Shown: piece after piece, positions 9,006 through 17,506 of the stretch
How positions within the stretch are numbered: position 1 is the stretch's first letter
Layout of the letters: each line of letters begins with the position of its first letter
Source: Fusibacter ferrireducens
GTDB lineage: Bacteria; Bacillota; Clostridia; Peptostreptococcales; Acidaminobacteraceae
Length of the DNA: 64,000 nucleotides
Assembly (NCBI RefSeq): GCF_015352425.1
Contig: NZ_JADKNH010000013.1
Location: 1 to 64,000, forward strand
Reading direction: 5' to 3'
Notes under the pieces: model-generated
What the model saw: only the letters and a program-made list of their open reading frames with translations
What the model was told of the DNA's origin: nothing
Database searches by the model: none
Made by a program: the position numbers and the translations under genes

Positions 9006-10823
9006 CTATTCTCTTCCAGCACTCACTTGATTTTTTAAAGAAAATGATATTCCCAAAATAACCCAAAAAACAACTGAAACATGTACATTCGAATCACAGA
9101 AAGATGAAGCTACTAGGTATGAAAAAATCGACACGGTGAAACCATATAATACTATCCGCGTAAAATCGTTTTCAAAATCCAATTGATTTTTACAATGTCT
9201 AAAGATTCCGAATACATTTTTAAAATTTGCACCTACCATTATGATAAACACAATCAAGGACAGTAATCCTGTGGAAACTGCAATCTGGAGATACAGATTA
9301 TGTGGCTTATCCACAAGCATATTTGTGGTACCATAGGCTATATATTTGCCAACATAATCATTTTGAGGAAATGCAAGTGGGAATGTTTCGGGACCATACC
9401 CCAAAATAGGTCTTTTCATGATCTTAGGTAATGTACGAGACCAAATATAACCTCTACCTGACCCCAATTTTTCCATGCCACTAAATCCAAGCGTCTCTGG
9501 TGTTTCAAGTGACGTAAATTTACCATAAATATTCTTGTATTCAAGTTTGCCTTGATCATAAGCAAATGTCCATGGCGTTTTGTCAATCTCAACTGCTAAT
9601 TCTAAAGCATTTTGGTTTTTATATAAGAATACTTCAATATTTTTGAGATCACCATCAAAATAAGCATGACCGTTCTCATTAATGCCTGAGGAATCAATCG
9701 TCTCGCCATTTAAAGTATACTTAAGCCTCCAAACATCTCCCACATGAGTTGTGATCTCAATATCGAAACGTACGTCCTTATAATCAATGCTAATGTGATC
9801 GTCTTTAACGACAATCCCTTTAAGTGCATAGGCCTGCTTTGTATTAGAAAAAATTTGCTTAAATCGTGACGTCATAAACCCATGTGTAAAAAACTCAAAT
9901 CCAACGGTGGTCACGCTTACAATAAGCAAAATAACTATGATCGTCACCTTGTTTTTAAAAATAATCTTATGATTTAATATGATAAAGAGCGGTATACCCA
10001 AGGCAATTCCTATAATCCCACCACGTGATATCGAACCAATTGAATTGAATAGGATCATAATAGAGAGTACCAAGTAGAGCCCTTTCCACACTTTCTTGCG
10101 TTCATATAAAAACAATGTCATAAAAATGGGAAAACTCAGTGTTGTATACAAACCCACGTAATTGCTGTGATAAAGGGTTTGAAATATGGCTGTATAATCA
10201 AATGATTTGGACAAATCAAAAGTTGTTCCCTTTAGGGCCTGTGATGCTATAAACGGTTTCATCGCATCATTAAAAACGAGATCAATACCAAAATACTGAA
10301 AAATTCCAATCACAGACAATACCACGTTGGAAATAAAAAAGGCATTCATTAATTTTTTCAACATATTATCGTCCCATTTTAGGGATGCAGAGAGCATAAA
10401 AATCATCAAATAAGACAGTAATACAAAAACACTTTCATAACGCTCCAAAAAACCATGCATAGAGACATAGGTGGATATGGAAAACAAAGTCGATAAGATA
10501 ATAATAAGTCCATATACTGAAGCAAGTGAATTCTGTAAATTAAAAAATTTCTGTTCCTTACCAATAAACTTGTGATAATAAAATAGCAACATGAATGCCA
10601 CTATCCCAGAAAATACAATTGCATTTGCCTTTACCATTGAAAAAACATCGAAAAACTGAGTCTGATCAATATACCAAGAAAATTGATTCATTGGGTATTC
10701 TATCGGAGTGATTCTGACAAGCAACGGAATAATCGCCACGGAGAAAATAGTCAACAGTAATACGAATATATTGAAATTTTTAGTTTTCTTATGAAGCTCC
10801 AGCTTCTTAGACTTTGACGACAT
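9006..10823 (-). CDS. O-antigen ligase/polymerase-like membrane protein (Wzy_C) with inserted beta domain
   Basis: 605 residues, many hydrophobic segments. Wzy_C/WaaL features: the SIGSISRGGIIGIALGI segment and, after the large loop, RGYIWSRTLPKIMKRPILGY and PHNLYLQIAVSTG. Such proteins join or polymerise lipid-linked glycans on the outer face of the membrane. Between about residues 335 and 450 there is an extra soluble, strand-rich segment (IDYKDVRFDIEITTHVG; ALELAVEIDKTPWTFAYDQG) that ordinary ligases lack as far as I know. The paralog at 28353-30128 has the same insertion. Polymer attached is unknown; an S-layer-anchoring wall polymer or a glycoprotein glycan are both possible. Confidence 0.85.
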   Translation of the reverse strand: MSSKSKKLELHKKTKNFNIFVLLLTIFSVAIIPLLVRITPIEYPMNQFSWYIDQTQFFDVFSMVKANAIVFSGIVAFMLLFYYHKFIGKEQKFFNLQNSLASVYGLIIILSTLFSISTYVSMHGFLERYESVFVLLSYLMIFMLSASLKWDDNMLKKLMNAFFISNVVLSVIGIFQYFGIDLVFNDAMKPFIASQALKGTTFDLSKSFDYTAIFQTLYHSNYVGLYTTLSFPIFMTLFLYERKKVWKGLYLVLSIMILFNSIGSISRGGIIGIALGIPLFIILNHKIIFKNKVTIIVILLIVSVTTVGFEFFTHGFMTSRFKQIFSNTKQAYALKGIVVKDDHISIDYKDVRFDIEITTHVGDVWRLKYTLNGETIDSSGINENGHAYFDGDLKNIEVFLYKNQNALELAVEIDKTPWTFAYDQGKLEYKNIYGKFTSLETPETLGFSGMEKLGSGRGYIWSRTLPKIMKRPILGYGPETFPLAFPQNDYVGKYIAYGTTNMLVDKPHNLYLQIAVSTGLLSLIVFIIMVGANFKNVFGIFRHCKNQLDFENDFTRIVLYGFTVSIFSYLVASSFCDSNVHVSVVFWVILGISFSLKNQVSAGRE

Positions 10824-10911
10824 AATAGCTCCTTAAAAAATATTATCAAATTCAGTTTATCATATTTTCACTTTTTTGGGGAGTTACAGTATTTTCTATA
10901 TTCCAATCTTA

Positions 10912-11391
10912 TTAAAATCTAAAAAGACTAATTACACCATTACTCAATGAAAAGATAATAATCCCGGCAACTAAATTGCCAATCAATATGGCTGGAAACG
11001 CCCATTTAAATCTAATATCTAACAGAACTGCAGCTAGAGAACCCGTCCAAACCCCTGTGCCTGGGAGCGGAATTGCCACGAACAGAAACAATCCCCATAC
11101 ACCATATTTTTGAATCCGGTGACTTTTATTCAATGTCTTACTTTCAATGCGATCGGTTATTTTTCGAAAAAAAGCAGCATGTTTGAGCCAATTAAATACA
11201 GGTCTAATGCCGAACAAAATAAAGGGAACCGGCATGATGCTCCCCAATAAACTTATGAGTAAAGTATGCCATGGATTCATGCCCAGTGAAAGTCCTAAGG
11301 GTATTGCCCCTTTGATCTCAATAACAGGCAACGCTGCCGTGAATATAACCTTAAATTCATTGGTCAATACCGTTTTTAAAAACTCTAGCAT
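10912..11391 (-). CDS. Small multidrug export family protein (PF06695-like)
   Basis: 159 residues with about four to five membrane segments. The pattern ALPVIEIKGAIPLGLSLG near the N-terminus and FLFVAIPLPGTGVWTGSLAA in the middle is characteristic of the putative small multidrug export family (PF06695), whose actual substrate is not established. It lies between a polysaccharide flippase and a ligase, 18 bases after the flippase stop, so it is probably co-transcribed with them. Its link to polysaccharide export is inferred from context only. Confidence 0.8.
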   Translation of the reverse strand: MLEFLKTVLTNEFKVIFTAALPVIEIKGAIPLGLSLGMNPWHTLLISLLGSIMPVPFILFGIRPVFNWLKHAAFFRKITDRIESKTLNKSHRIQKYGVWGLFLFVAIPLPGTGVWTGSLAAVLLDIRFKWAFPAILIGNLVAGIIIFSLSNGVISLFRF

Positions 11392-11409
11392 ATTGTACTC
11401 CTCAACATA

Positions 11410-12897
11410 TTATTGAATTTGTTTCTTTGTGATTGCTTTGCAAATCGTTACTTTGTCTTCACGACTTAACACAATAATCCACACCAAAATAAGATATAAC
11501 ACCATGAATCCCATGCCAAATAGAATAAAAGTACTTAAAAAACCTGTAAAAGGATTGTGCTCAAGTAACCACTTCATGGGCAAATACGCCAGAATACCCA
11601 CTGCAATAACTTTAAGTCCATTAAGAGCAATTAAACTTACCCCAAAGGCACGTTTAAACCACTGCATCCTAATCAAGTTTCCAATGAGATAAATAAGGAC
11701 ACTCACATACGCAATGCCAATAATGCCGTATGTCTTCACCACTAAAATATCTAAAATACCATTTACAAGGAGCATAGAAAAACCAATTCGCCATTCAATT
11801 TTTTCAAGTCCCACCATGGCATTGAGGAAAGTCAAAGGTCCAAAAAAGGCATTGATCAACTGAGCGAAGGCCAAGGCATACAGAACACGATCACCTATAA
11901 TAAATTCAGGCCCAAACAGTGCGAGCACTTCATGACCAAGGAGTATTAACCCTCCAAATACAGCTGTATTGATCATTAGAATCCACCTATTCACATCAAA
12001 ATAGGTTTGTTTCAAATTTTTAAAATCTTTCTCAGAATAATATCGCGCAAGCACAGGTGCCATCATGGACCCACCTGCTATAAACATAAAATTTCCAATA
12101 TACGCCAATTTATCGACGATGCTATAAACACCCACATCTGATTCCGTCAATTGATATCCAATAACGTACGCATCAATCCGTCCCATTAAAAATTCAATAA
12201 GACCTACGAGTATTAATGGAATTGAAATGACCAACAATCTTTTATATAAAACCTTATTTTCATATTTTAAAAAGACCAAAATTTTTCTATGAATTAAAAT
12301 ACCCAACAAATAAGCTACATTTAAAGACCAAGCAAAATAATTCGAATAGATAAGTGTTTCAAGTGTATTTTCATCAAACATAATCACTCTAACGAGAAAA
12401 AAAGCAACTAGGCTTATTGGCATCAGTATATTCTTGCTGAAAAAAAAATGTTTTATCCCGCCAATCGTCCTAAATATGCCTTCACTCATCTGAACAAAAG
12501 CAATTGGAAAAATTAAAGGGAGAAACAATCTCAATGCTGATTCCAAGTGTACGTTATTGAGAAGTGTCCTCGATACAAATTCAGAACTCACAAAAAAAAT
12601 CAATCCAAGTACAACACTAATCCCCAATAAAAAATAGACCGAAAATGAAACCAACTCTTTTTCTTGGTTTATATCTTTCATCCCGGGAATAAGAGCCGTT
12701 AATCCATGATCCATCCCCATCTTGATGGCAATCGACAAAAACATCACCAATGTACTTATATAGACATAGGTCCCATAGCCTTCTGCACCAATGTACTTTG
12801 CCGCTAAAAAATTAAACATAAACATAAAAAACGCATCGATAATCTTCCCTATAAAGAGAATCCCCGATCGCGTTGTAATTGATTTTACTTGGCTCAT
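11410..12897 (-). CDS. Polysaccharide flippase (Wzx/RfbX-like, MOP superfamily)
   Basis: About 495 residues, twelve to fourteen hydrophobic segments. The N-terminal pattern (SGILFIGKIIDAFFMFMFNF, AAKYIGAEGYGTYVY) is typical of Wzx-type lipid-linked oligosaccharide flippases. I start at the ATG at 12897, which has TTGGAG in front, rather than the in-frame codon at 12951, which lies inside the leader next to the promoter. It is the first gene of a run of flippase, PF06695 protein and ligase, read from the promoter at 12942-12970. The transported glycan is unknown. Confidence 0.88.
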   Translation of the reverse strand: MSQVKSITTRSGILFIGKIIDAFFMFMFNFLAAKYIGAEGYGTYVYISTLVMFLSIAIKMGMDHGLTALIPGMKDINQEKELVSFSVYFLLGISVVLGLIFFVSSEFVSRTLLNNVHLESALRLFLPLIFPIAFVQMSEGIFRTIGGIKHFFFSKNILMPISLVAFFLVRVIMFDENTLETLIYSNYFAWSLNVAYLLGILIHRKILVFLKYENKVLYKRLLVISIPLILVGLIEFLMGRIDAYVIGYQLTESDVGVYSIVDKLAYIGNFMFIAGGSMMAPVLARYYSEKDFKNLKQTYFDVNRWILMINTAVFGGLILLGHEVLALFGPEFIIGDRVLYALAFAQLINAFFGPLTFLNAMVGLEKIEWRIGFSMLLVNGILDILVVKTYGIIGIAYVSVLIYLIGNLIRMQWFKRAFGVSLIALNGLKVIAVGILAYLPMKWLLEHNPFTGFLSTFILFGMGFMVLYLILVWIIVLSREDKVTICKAITKKQIQ

Positions 12898-12941
12898 ATA
12901 ATCTCCAACTCGTAAAAAAAGGTACCCATACACACATCTAT

Positions 12942-12970
12942 ATTTTATCATCTAATAAGACTTAGGTAAA
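12942..12970 (-). promoter_or_regulatory. Promoter of flippase-ligase unit
   Basis: Minus strand: TTTACC at 12965-12970, 17-base spacer, TAAAAT at 12942-12947, then ATAGAT. The same layout, including the ATAGAT box, recurs at 30159-30187 in front of the second ligase gene. Confidence 0.65.
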
Positions 12971-12989
12971 TTAAAGTTTTATTAGAGAT
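12963..12989 (-). repeat. 27-bp shared upstream element, copy 1
   Basis: 27 bases identical to 30180-30206. Read on the minus strand it begins ATCTCTAATAAAACTTTAAT and runs into the -35 box. In this copy it also forms the right arm of an imperfect 12-bp inverted repeat (CTAATAAGACTT with AAGTTTTATTAG). Likely an activator or repressor site. Confidence 0.7.
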
Positions 12990-13011
12990 CATCATTTCTA
13001 CTCAAAATCTA

Positions 13012-13040
13012 TTGATAATCGCACTGCATTTAGATACTAT
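13012..13040 (+). promoter_or_regulatory. Promoter of the two-component operon
   Basis: TTGATA at 13012-13017, 17-base spacer, TACTAT at 13035-13040, about 50 bases before the response regulator ATG. It diverges from the flippase promoter. Confidence 0.6.
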
Positions 13041-13089
13041 TTAAGTGATTGTACTCTAAATTTTATAATCCTACCCAAAAGGAGTTCTT

Positions 13090-13785
13090 ATGCAAAAATA
13101 TAAAGTTTTAGTTTGTGATGATGATCCTGTGGTTCATGAATCTCTTAAAATATATCTTGAAAGTGAAAATTTTGAATGTATTTCTGCTTATGACGGTGTC
13201 CAGGGGCTAAAAATGTTAAATGAATTCGAGCCCTGTCTTATGGTTTTAGATATTATGATGCCCAATTTAAACGGTCTTGATGTTTGCCGCGAAGTTCGTA
13301 AGACAAATGATATCCCCATTATTATGCTCACAGCAAAAGGTGAGGAAATTGATCGCATCATAGGACTTGAGCTCGGAGCAGATGACTACATCGTTAAACC
13401 TTTTAGTCCACGTGAAGTCGTGGCAAGAATCAAAGCCATTAGGAGACGAACCAGTGAAAATGTTGTTGAAGGCAAATCTTTAACACTGACTTTTAATCGT
13501 CTTGAAATCAGCCTAAAAAAATACCAAGTTACTTTCGACGGTCAAATCATCATTTCTACTCCAAAAGAAGTTGAAATCCTATTCTTACTTGCATCCAATA
13601 GGGGACAAGTTTTTTCAAGAGATCAGATTCTAAACCGTGTTTGGGGATATGAATATTATGGTGACACACGCACCGTTGATACACACATAAAGAGAATTCG
13701 CGCAAAGCTGCCTCAAGAAGGAAGCGGTATAGATCTTCAAACCATATATGGTGTGGGATATAAATTGGAGGTCTTCAATTTATGA
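13090..13785 (+). CDS. OmpR/PhoB-family response regulator
   Basis: 231 residues. Receiver domain at residues 1-120 with the acidic pocket (CDDD at 9-12), the phospho-accepting Asp54 in LMVLDIMMPNLNG, the Thr in IIMLTAKG and the Lys in DYIVKPFSPRE. A winged-helix DNA-binding domain follows at about 130-231 (SRDQILNRVWGYEYYGDTRT, VDTHIKRIRAKL). AAAAGGAG precedes the ATG. The stop overlaps the kinase start by 4 bases (ATGA), so the pair is translationally coupled. Targets unknown; the adjacent TolC/HlyD/permease operon downstream is a candidate by position only. Confidence 0.95.
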   Translation: MQKYKVLVCDDDPVVHESLKIYLESENFECISAYDGVQGLKMLNEFEPCLMVLDIMMPNLNGLDVCREVRKTNDIPIIMLTAKGEEIDRIIGLELGADDYIVKPFSPREVVARIKAIRRRTSENVVEGKSLTLTFNRLEISLKKYQVTFDGQIIISTPKEVEILFLLASNRGQVFSRDQILNRVWGYEYYGDTRTVDTHIKRIRAKLPQEGSGIDLQTIYGVGYKLEVFNL

Positions 13786-15539
13786 AAAGTTTTATTGTGA
13801 GAAGAATTATTTTGTTAATGACATCTGTCATTGTCCTTTCTTCCATCATCATAGGTGTACTAGGGGTCTTTCTTTCAGAGGACTTCATAGGGGATGTAAG
13901 GGATAATAAATTTGTACCTGATTTATCTTTAATTGCTGAAAATGTAAAACAGTTTCAACTTGGTAAAATGTCCAAAGAAACGCTTATCAAAATCATTTCA
14001 AAATCTTCTGAAAGCTCATCAACACGCTATTTTGTTTTTGATTCAGATCGAAACCTTACCTATAGCTCTGATGACTCCAATTTTAACTCAATTGAAAACA
14101 AAGATTTCAATAGCAAATTGACCCTTGCATTGACAAAAATATTTTCAGGAGAAAAAGTTGCTTACAAAGTACATATGTTTGCAAATAAACCTATTGAAAT
14201 TGTGGGCGTTCCAATACTCATAGAAGACGTCCCATCAGGTGCTGTGGTTGTCATATCGGAGATGGTAGATATTGAACTCATAAGAAATCAATATTTTTCT
14301 TCGCTGATTATGTCAACATTAATCGTACTGCCGCTTGTCGTTGTCTTTTCATACTTTATTTTACAGCGTATCGTCAGACCAATTCGAAATATTACCCAAG
14401 TGGCACTCTCAATTTTAGATGGTGACTTTTCAATAAAGGCGGATGAAAGCGTTGAAGGTGAATTTGGATTTTTAGGAAAAACTATGAATATTCTGTCTGC
14501 AAATCTTTATAAAAGCCTATCTCAATTGTATATTGAAAAAAATCGATTGAACCAAGTTCTAAATACACTGGTTGAAGGTATGATTTCTGTAGATGAAAAT
14601 TTAAAAATCACACATTTTAACAGCGTGCTCCTTGAAAAATTTTCTATCGATGAAACACGGCTTTTAGGCATGGATATCCGAGATATCGGCTATTTCCAAA
14701 TTGAGCTCAGCGAACTTGAGCTCAGCATCACTGAGAATCGACAAATTATAAAAACAGCCCTTTTAGGCGAACGCATATTGGAGATCATTATGGTCCCCAT
14801 AGAAGATGAAAAAAATCACAGTGTTGGTGCTGTGATCTTATTTAAAGATATCACAGAGATGGAGAAACTCGAAAATCTTAGGAAAGATTATGTGGCCAAT
14901 GTTTCGCACGAACTCCGTTCTCCGTTGACGGCAATAAGAGGCCTTATAGAACCTCTCATGGACTGTGTTGTCAAAGATGAATCAGATATTCAGAGATATT
15001 ATCAGATTATTTATCAAGAGAGCTTAAGACTATCTCGACTGGTTGATGACATTATGGAGCTCTCTAGGCTACAATCTCACGAATCCGTCATCCGTAAAAA
15101 TTTTGTTGATCTCAATTTGGTTTTTGAAATGGTCTATGAGCGCTATAAATTATTTGATGAATCCATTCAATTTAAATATACACCTCAAGAATTACCACTT
15201 GTTTACTCTAATTATGATCGAATCGAACAGATTCTAGTTATTTTACTGGACAATGCCTTTAAATTTACCCCAGAGAACGGTGAAATTGCTTTAAAAACAG
15301 AATTAAAAGAAGATCATGTTATTGTTAAAGTCATTGATAATGGCATTGGCATTTCAAAAGAGGACTTGCCTTTTGTGTTTCAAAGATTTTATAAAAGTGA
15401 CAAATCAAGAACCAAAAAGGGTACGGGGCTCGGCCTCTCCATTGCAAAAGAAATTTTGTTCATTATGGGGGAATCTATTTCGGTCAACAGTATCCTCAAT
15501 GAAGGCACTGAATTTTCTTTTACACTTCATCTAAAATAA
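13782..15539 (+). CDS. Membrane sensor histidine kinase (PhoR/WalK-like architecture)
   Basis: 585 residues. Membrane segment about 8-30, extracytoplasmic sensor domain about 31-168, second membrane segment about 173-195, HAMP about 198-250, PAS about 255-365. The HisKA domain has His376 in VSHELRSPLTAIRG, and the ATPase domain shows N box (LDNAFKFTPENG), G1 (DNGIGIS) and G2 (GTGLGLSIAKE). It autophosphorylates and passes phosphate to the response regulator it overlaps. The external domain signal is unknown. All catalytic motifs are present. A terminator follows at 15576-15620. Confidence 0.95.
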   Translation: MKSFIVRRIILLMTSVIVLSSIIIGVLGVFLSEDFIGDVRDNKFVPDLSLIAENVKQFQLGKMSKETLIKIISKSSESSSTRYFVFDSDRNLTYSSDDSNFNSIENKDFNSKLTLALTKIFSGEKVAYKVHMFANKPIEIVGVPILIEDVPSGAVVVISEMVDIELIRNQYFSSLIMSTLIVLPLVVVFSYFILQRIVRPIRNITQVALSILDGDFSIKADESVEGEFGFLGKTMNILSANLYKSLSQLYIEKNRLNQVLNTLVEGMISVDENLKITHFNSVLLEKFSIDETRLLGMDIRDIGYFQIELSELELSITENRQIIKTALLGERILEIIMVPIEDEKNHSVGAVILFKDITEMEKLENLRKDYVANVSHELRSPLTAIRGLIEPLMDCVVKDESDIQRYYQIIYQESLRLSRLVDDIMELSRLQSHESVIRKNFVDLNLVFEMVYERYKLFDESIQFKYTPQELPLVYSNYDRIEQILVILLDNAFKFTPENGEIALKTELKEDHVIVKVIDNGIGISKEDLPFVFQRFYKSDKSRTKKGTGLGLSIAKEILFIMGESISVNSILNEGTEFSFTLHLK

Positions 15540-15575
15540 AGATACTCGCCACAAGTCAAATAGAGTCGTTCAAAG

Positions 15576-15620
15576 CATTATTGCACTTCTAGATTACTAG
15601 ATTTGTAATAATGTTTTTTT
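15576..15620 (+). terminator. Rho-independent terminator of the two-component operon
   Basis: CATTATT at 15576-15582 pairs with AATAATG at 15607-15613, with an inner CTAG/CTAG pairing, and seven T follow. Confidence 0.7.
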
Positions 15621-15671
15621 ATGTCCAATGAATCTCATTTAGAGTTCACATTTGTTCATATTCATACCATA

Positions 15672-15699
15672 TTGAAGTCATAATTCTTTAGCATAATAA
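15672..15699 (+). promoter_or_regulatory. Candidate promoter of the TolC/HlyD/permease operon
   Basis: TTGAAG at 15672-15677, 16-base spacer, TAATAA at 15694-15699. Its -35 matches the clearer promoter of the SLH gene at 21220. Confidence 0.45.
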
Positions 15700-15754
15700 T
15701 AGAGAATTTTTAACTAAAACCTCATTATGAGTTTTAATATGAAGGAGACTTAAA

Positions 15755-17452
15755 ATGAAATTTGAAGTATTTCGCAAAATAACACTTTGTGGTTTTATCG
15801 TAGTATTGATTTTTTCTGGTATTCCCATCTTTGCAGAATCCGATGTTGAAGCCCCCTATGAGTTGCCTACAATGACCGCAGATGAAGAAATACGCTCACA
15901 TAAAGGATACGATATCCCTGAAAAAGCAGAAGAAAAAATAGCTGAACTAACTGTTACAAGTACTGAAGCGGTCTCATATGGTTTAGAACATAGTAAAGTA
16001 CTTGAAACATTAGACAAAAAAATATCGCTTGCAACGATTACCTTAATCATGACCAGCGACAATCGAACTGAGATTAAGGAAGCACAGAATACAATTGATG
16101 ATGCGAAAGAAATTATTCATGAAAATAACGTCAAGTTGGCTCAGGCACAGTCAGAGTTGAATCAGGCACAAGCTGCTCTTGATGCTGGCGTCACACCTGT
16201 AACGCTCCCACTTGTAGATGGTAACGGCACACCACTAGTAGATGCGCAGGGAAATCCTATTGTACTCACCCCAGGAAGTCATATCAGAACATCACTCGGC
16301 ACACTACCATCACCCGCATTAGCACCTGCAATGGCAGATGCTCTTGCAGCGGGTATCATCACTAAAATTCAATCCTCACTTGATACTAAACAAGCTCAAA
16401 TCGATGCTAACACAACTGCCTTAGTATCTGCATCAACAACATTAGATTTAAAAGAAAAAGAGTTTAAGTCCGTTTTATCGAATGTATCGGACAGTCTGGG
16501 CATGAAACTTCAAAACTCAAGTAATGTTCAATTTACAGCAGATGAAGCAAGCGATCTAATGCTTACCATGGCTGGTGTAAATTTAGATGTCACACGCTAT
16601 GCCAAACGCATTTATAAGAACCAAATTGCTATGCTCATTCAAAAAGATTATCATGATGCACTCCTAGCTTCTAAAACACTGGATCTTAAGAAAACTGCTG
16701 AAGAACGCGGTAAAACGCAGTATGACCTCATAGAACTTTCATATCAAAATGGCATGAAAAGTAAACAAGACTTATTACTTAGTAAAATGTATTATGACAG
16801 CACACGCATTGCCACCAGAGTTGCTGAAGCAGATTATACAAATTGCCTAACAACCTTGAAAAAAGATATGAATCTCAATTTGGACTGTGCTCTTACTCTT
16901 GTAGAACCTACCGTATCTTTATCTAATCCAATTAGCCTTGAAGAAGCCCTTATTTCTGGAACGACAAATCGAATAGAAATTCAAAAATGCTTAGGACAAT
17001 TACAAATTATGAAACTTAATTATGCACTTTTAGAGAAGAGGCCTGCCAGCATCAAAGATACCAATGCCGAAACAGAAGCACACTTTCAAATGGAGGAAGC
17101 TGAGCTGAACCTTGATATTACAAAAAACACTGTTGCTTCTGAAATACGTCAATCCTACGAAAATTTAATGTCCATGCAAGAGGCTATGCTTTACACAGAT
17201 GAACTCGTAGCAGAGGCTAAAGAAGTGGTTGAAATTTCAAAATTGAAATATGAACAAGGTTTTGGTGCAGACAATGCGCTTTTGCAAAGTTTAAATTTAG
17301 AAGCAAGCTCTGGTACTATTATAGAACTCATTGCTGCAGAAGAAAAACTATCTGAAATTGAAGAAAATGTCGCTAAAATTCGTTACAACTACATTATGGC
17401 TAAAATCAAATACTATAATGATGCCGCTCTACTTAATGTACTTGAAGACTAA
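15755..17452 (+). CDS. TolC-family (outer membrane efflux-like) protein
   Basis: 565 residues. Signal peptide (ITLCGFIVVLIFSGIPIFAE). The rest is long alpha-helical coiled coil in the two-fold pattern of the TolC/OEP family: helices around residues 100-150, 225-330 (ERGKTQYDLIELSYQNGMKS and on) and 440-545 (KEVVEISKLKYEQGFGADNA). Between about 145 and 200 there is an unusual Pro/Gly/Ala-rich insert (DAGVTPVTLPLVDGNGTPLV). TolC proteins form export channels through the outer membrane of diderms. Here the gene leads an operon with HlyD and ABC-2 permease genes, which is the right context for an exporter. In a monoderm host the role would differ. GAAGGAG precedes the ATG. Confidence 0.82.
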   Translation: MKFEVFRKITLCGFIVVLIFSGIPIFAESDVEAPYELPTMTADEEIRSHKGYDIPEKAEEKIAELTVTSTEAVSYGLEHSKVLETLDKKISLATITLIMTSDNRTEIKEAQNTIDDAKEIIHENNVKLAQAQSELNQAQAALDAGVTPVTLPLVDGNGTPLVDAQGNPIVLTPGSHIRTSLGTLPSPALAPAMADALAAGIITKIQSSLDTKQAQIDANTTALVSASTTLDLKEKEFKSVLSNVSDSLGMKLQNSSNVQFTADEASDLMLTMAGVNLDVTRYAKRIYKNQIAMLIQKDYHDALLASKTLDLKKTAEERGKTQYDLIELSYQNGMKSKQDLLLSKMYYDSTRIATRVAEADYTNCLTTLKKDMNLNLDCALTLVEPTVSLSNPISLEEALISGTTNRIEIQKCLGQLQIMKLNYALLEKRPASIKDTNAETEAHFQMEEAELNLDITKNTVASEIRQSYENLMSMQEAMLYTDELVAEAKEVVEISKLKYEQGFGADNALLQSLNLEASSGTIIELIAAEEKLSEIEENVAKIRYNYIMAKIKYYNDAALLNVLED

Positions 17453-17506
17453 ATTTGATCCTATATCAAATTCATATATCAAATTATTATTGGGAAAGGT
17501 GAAAGT

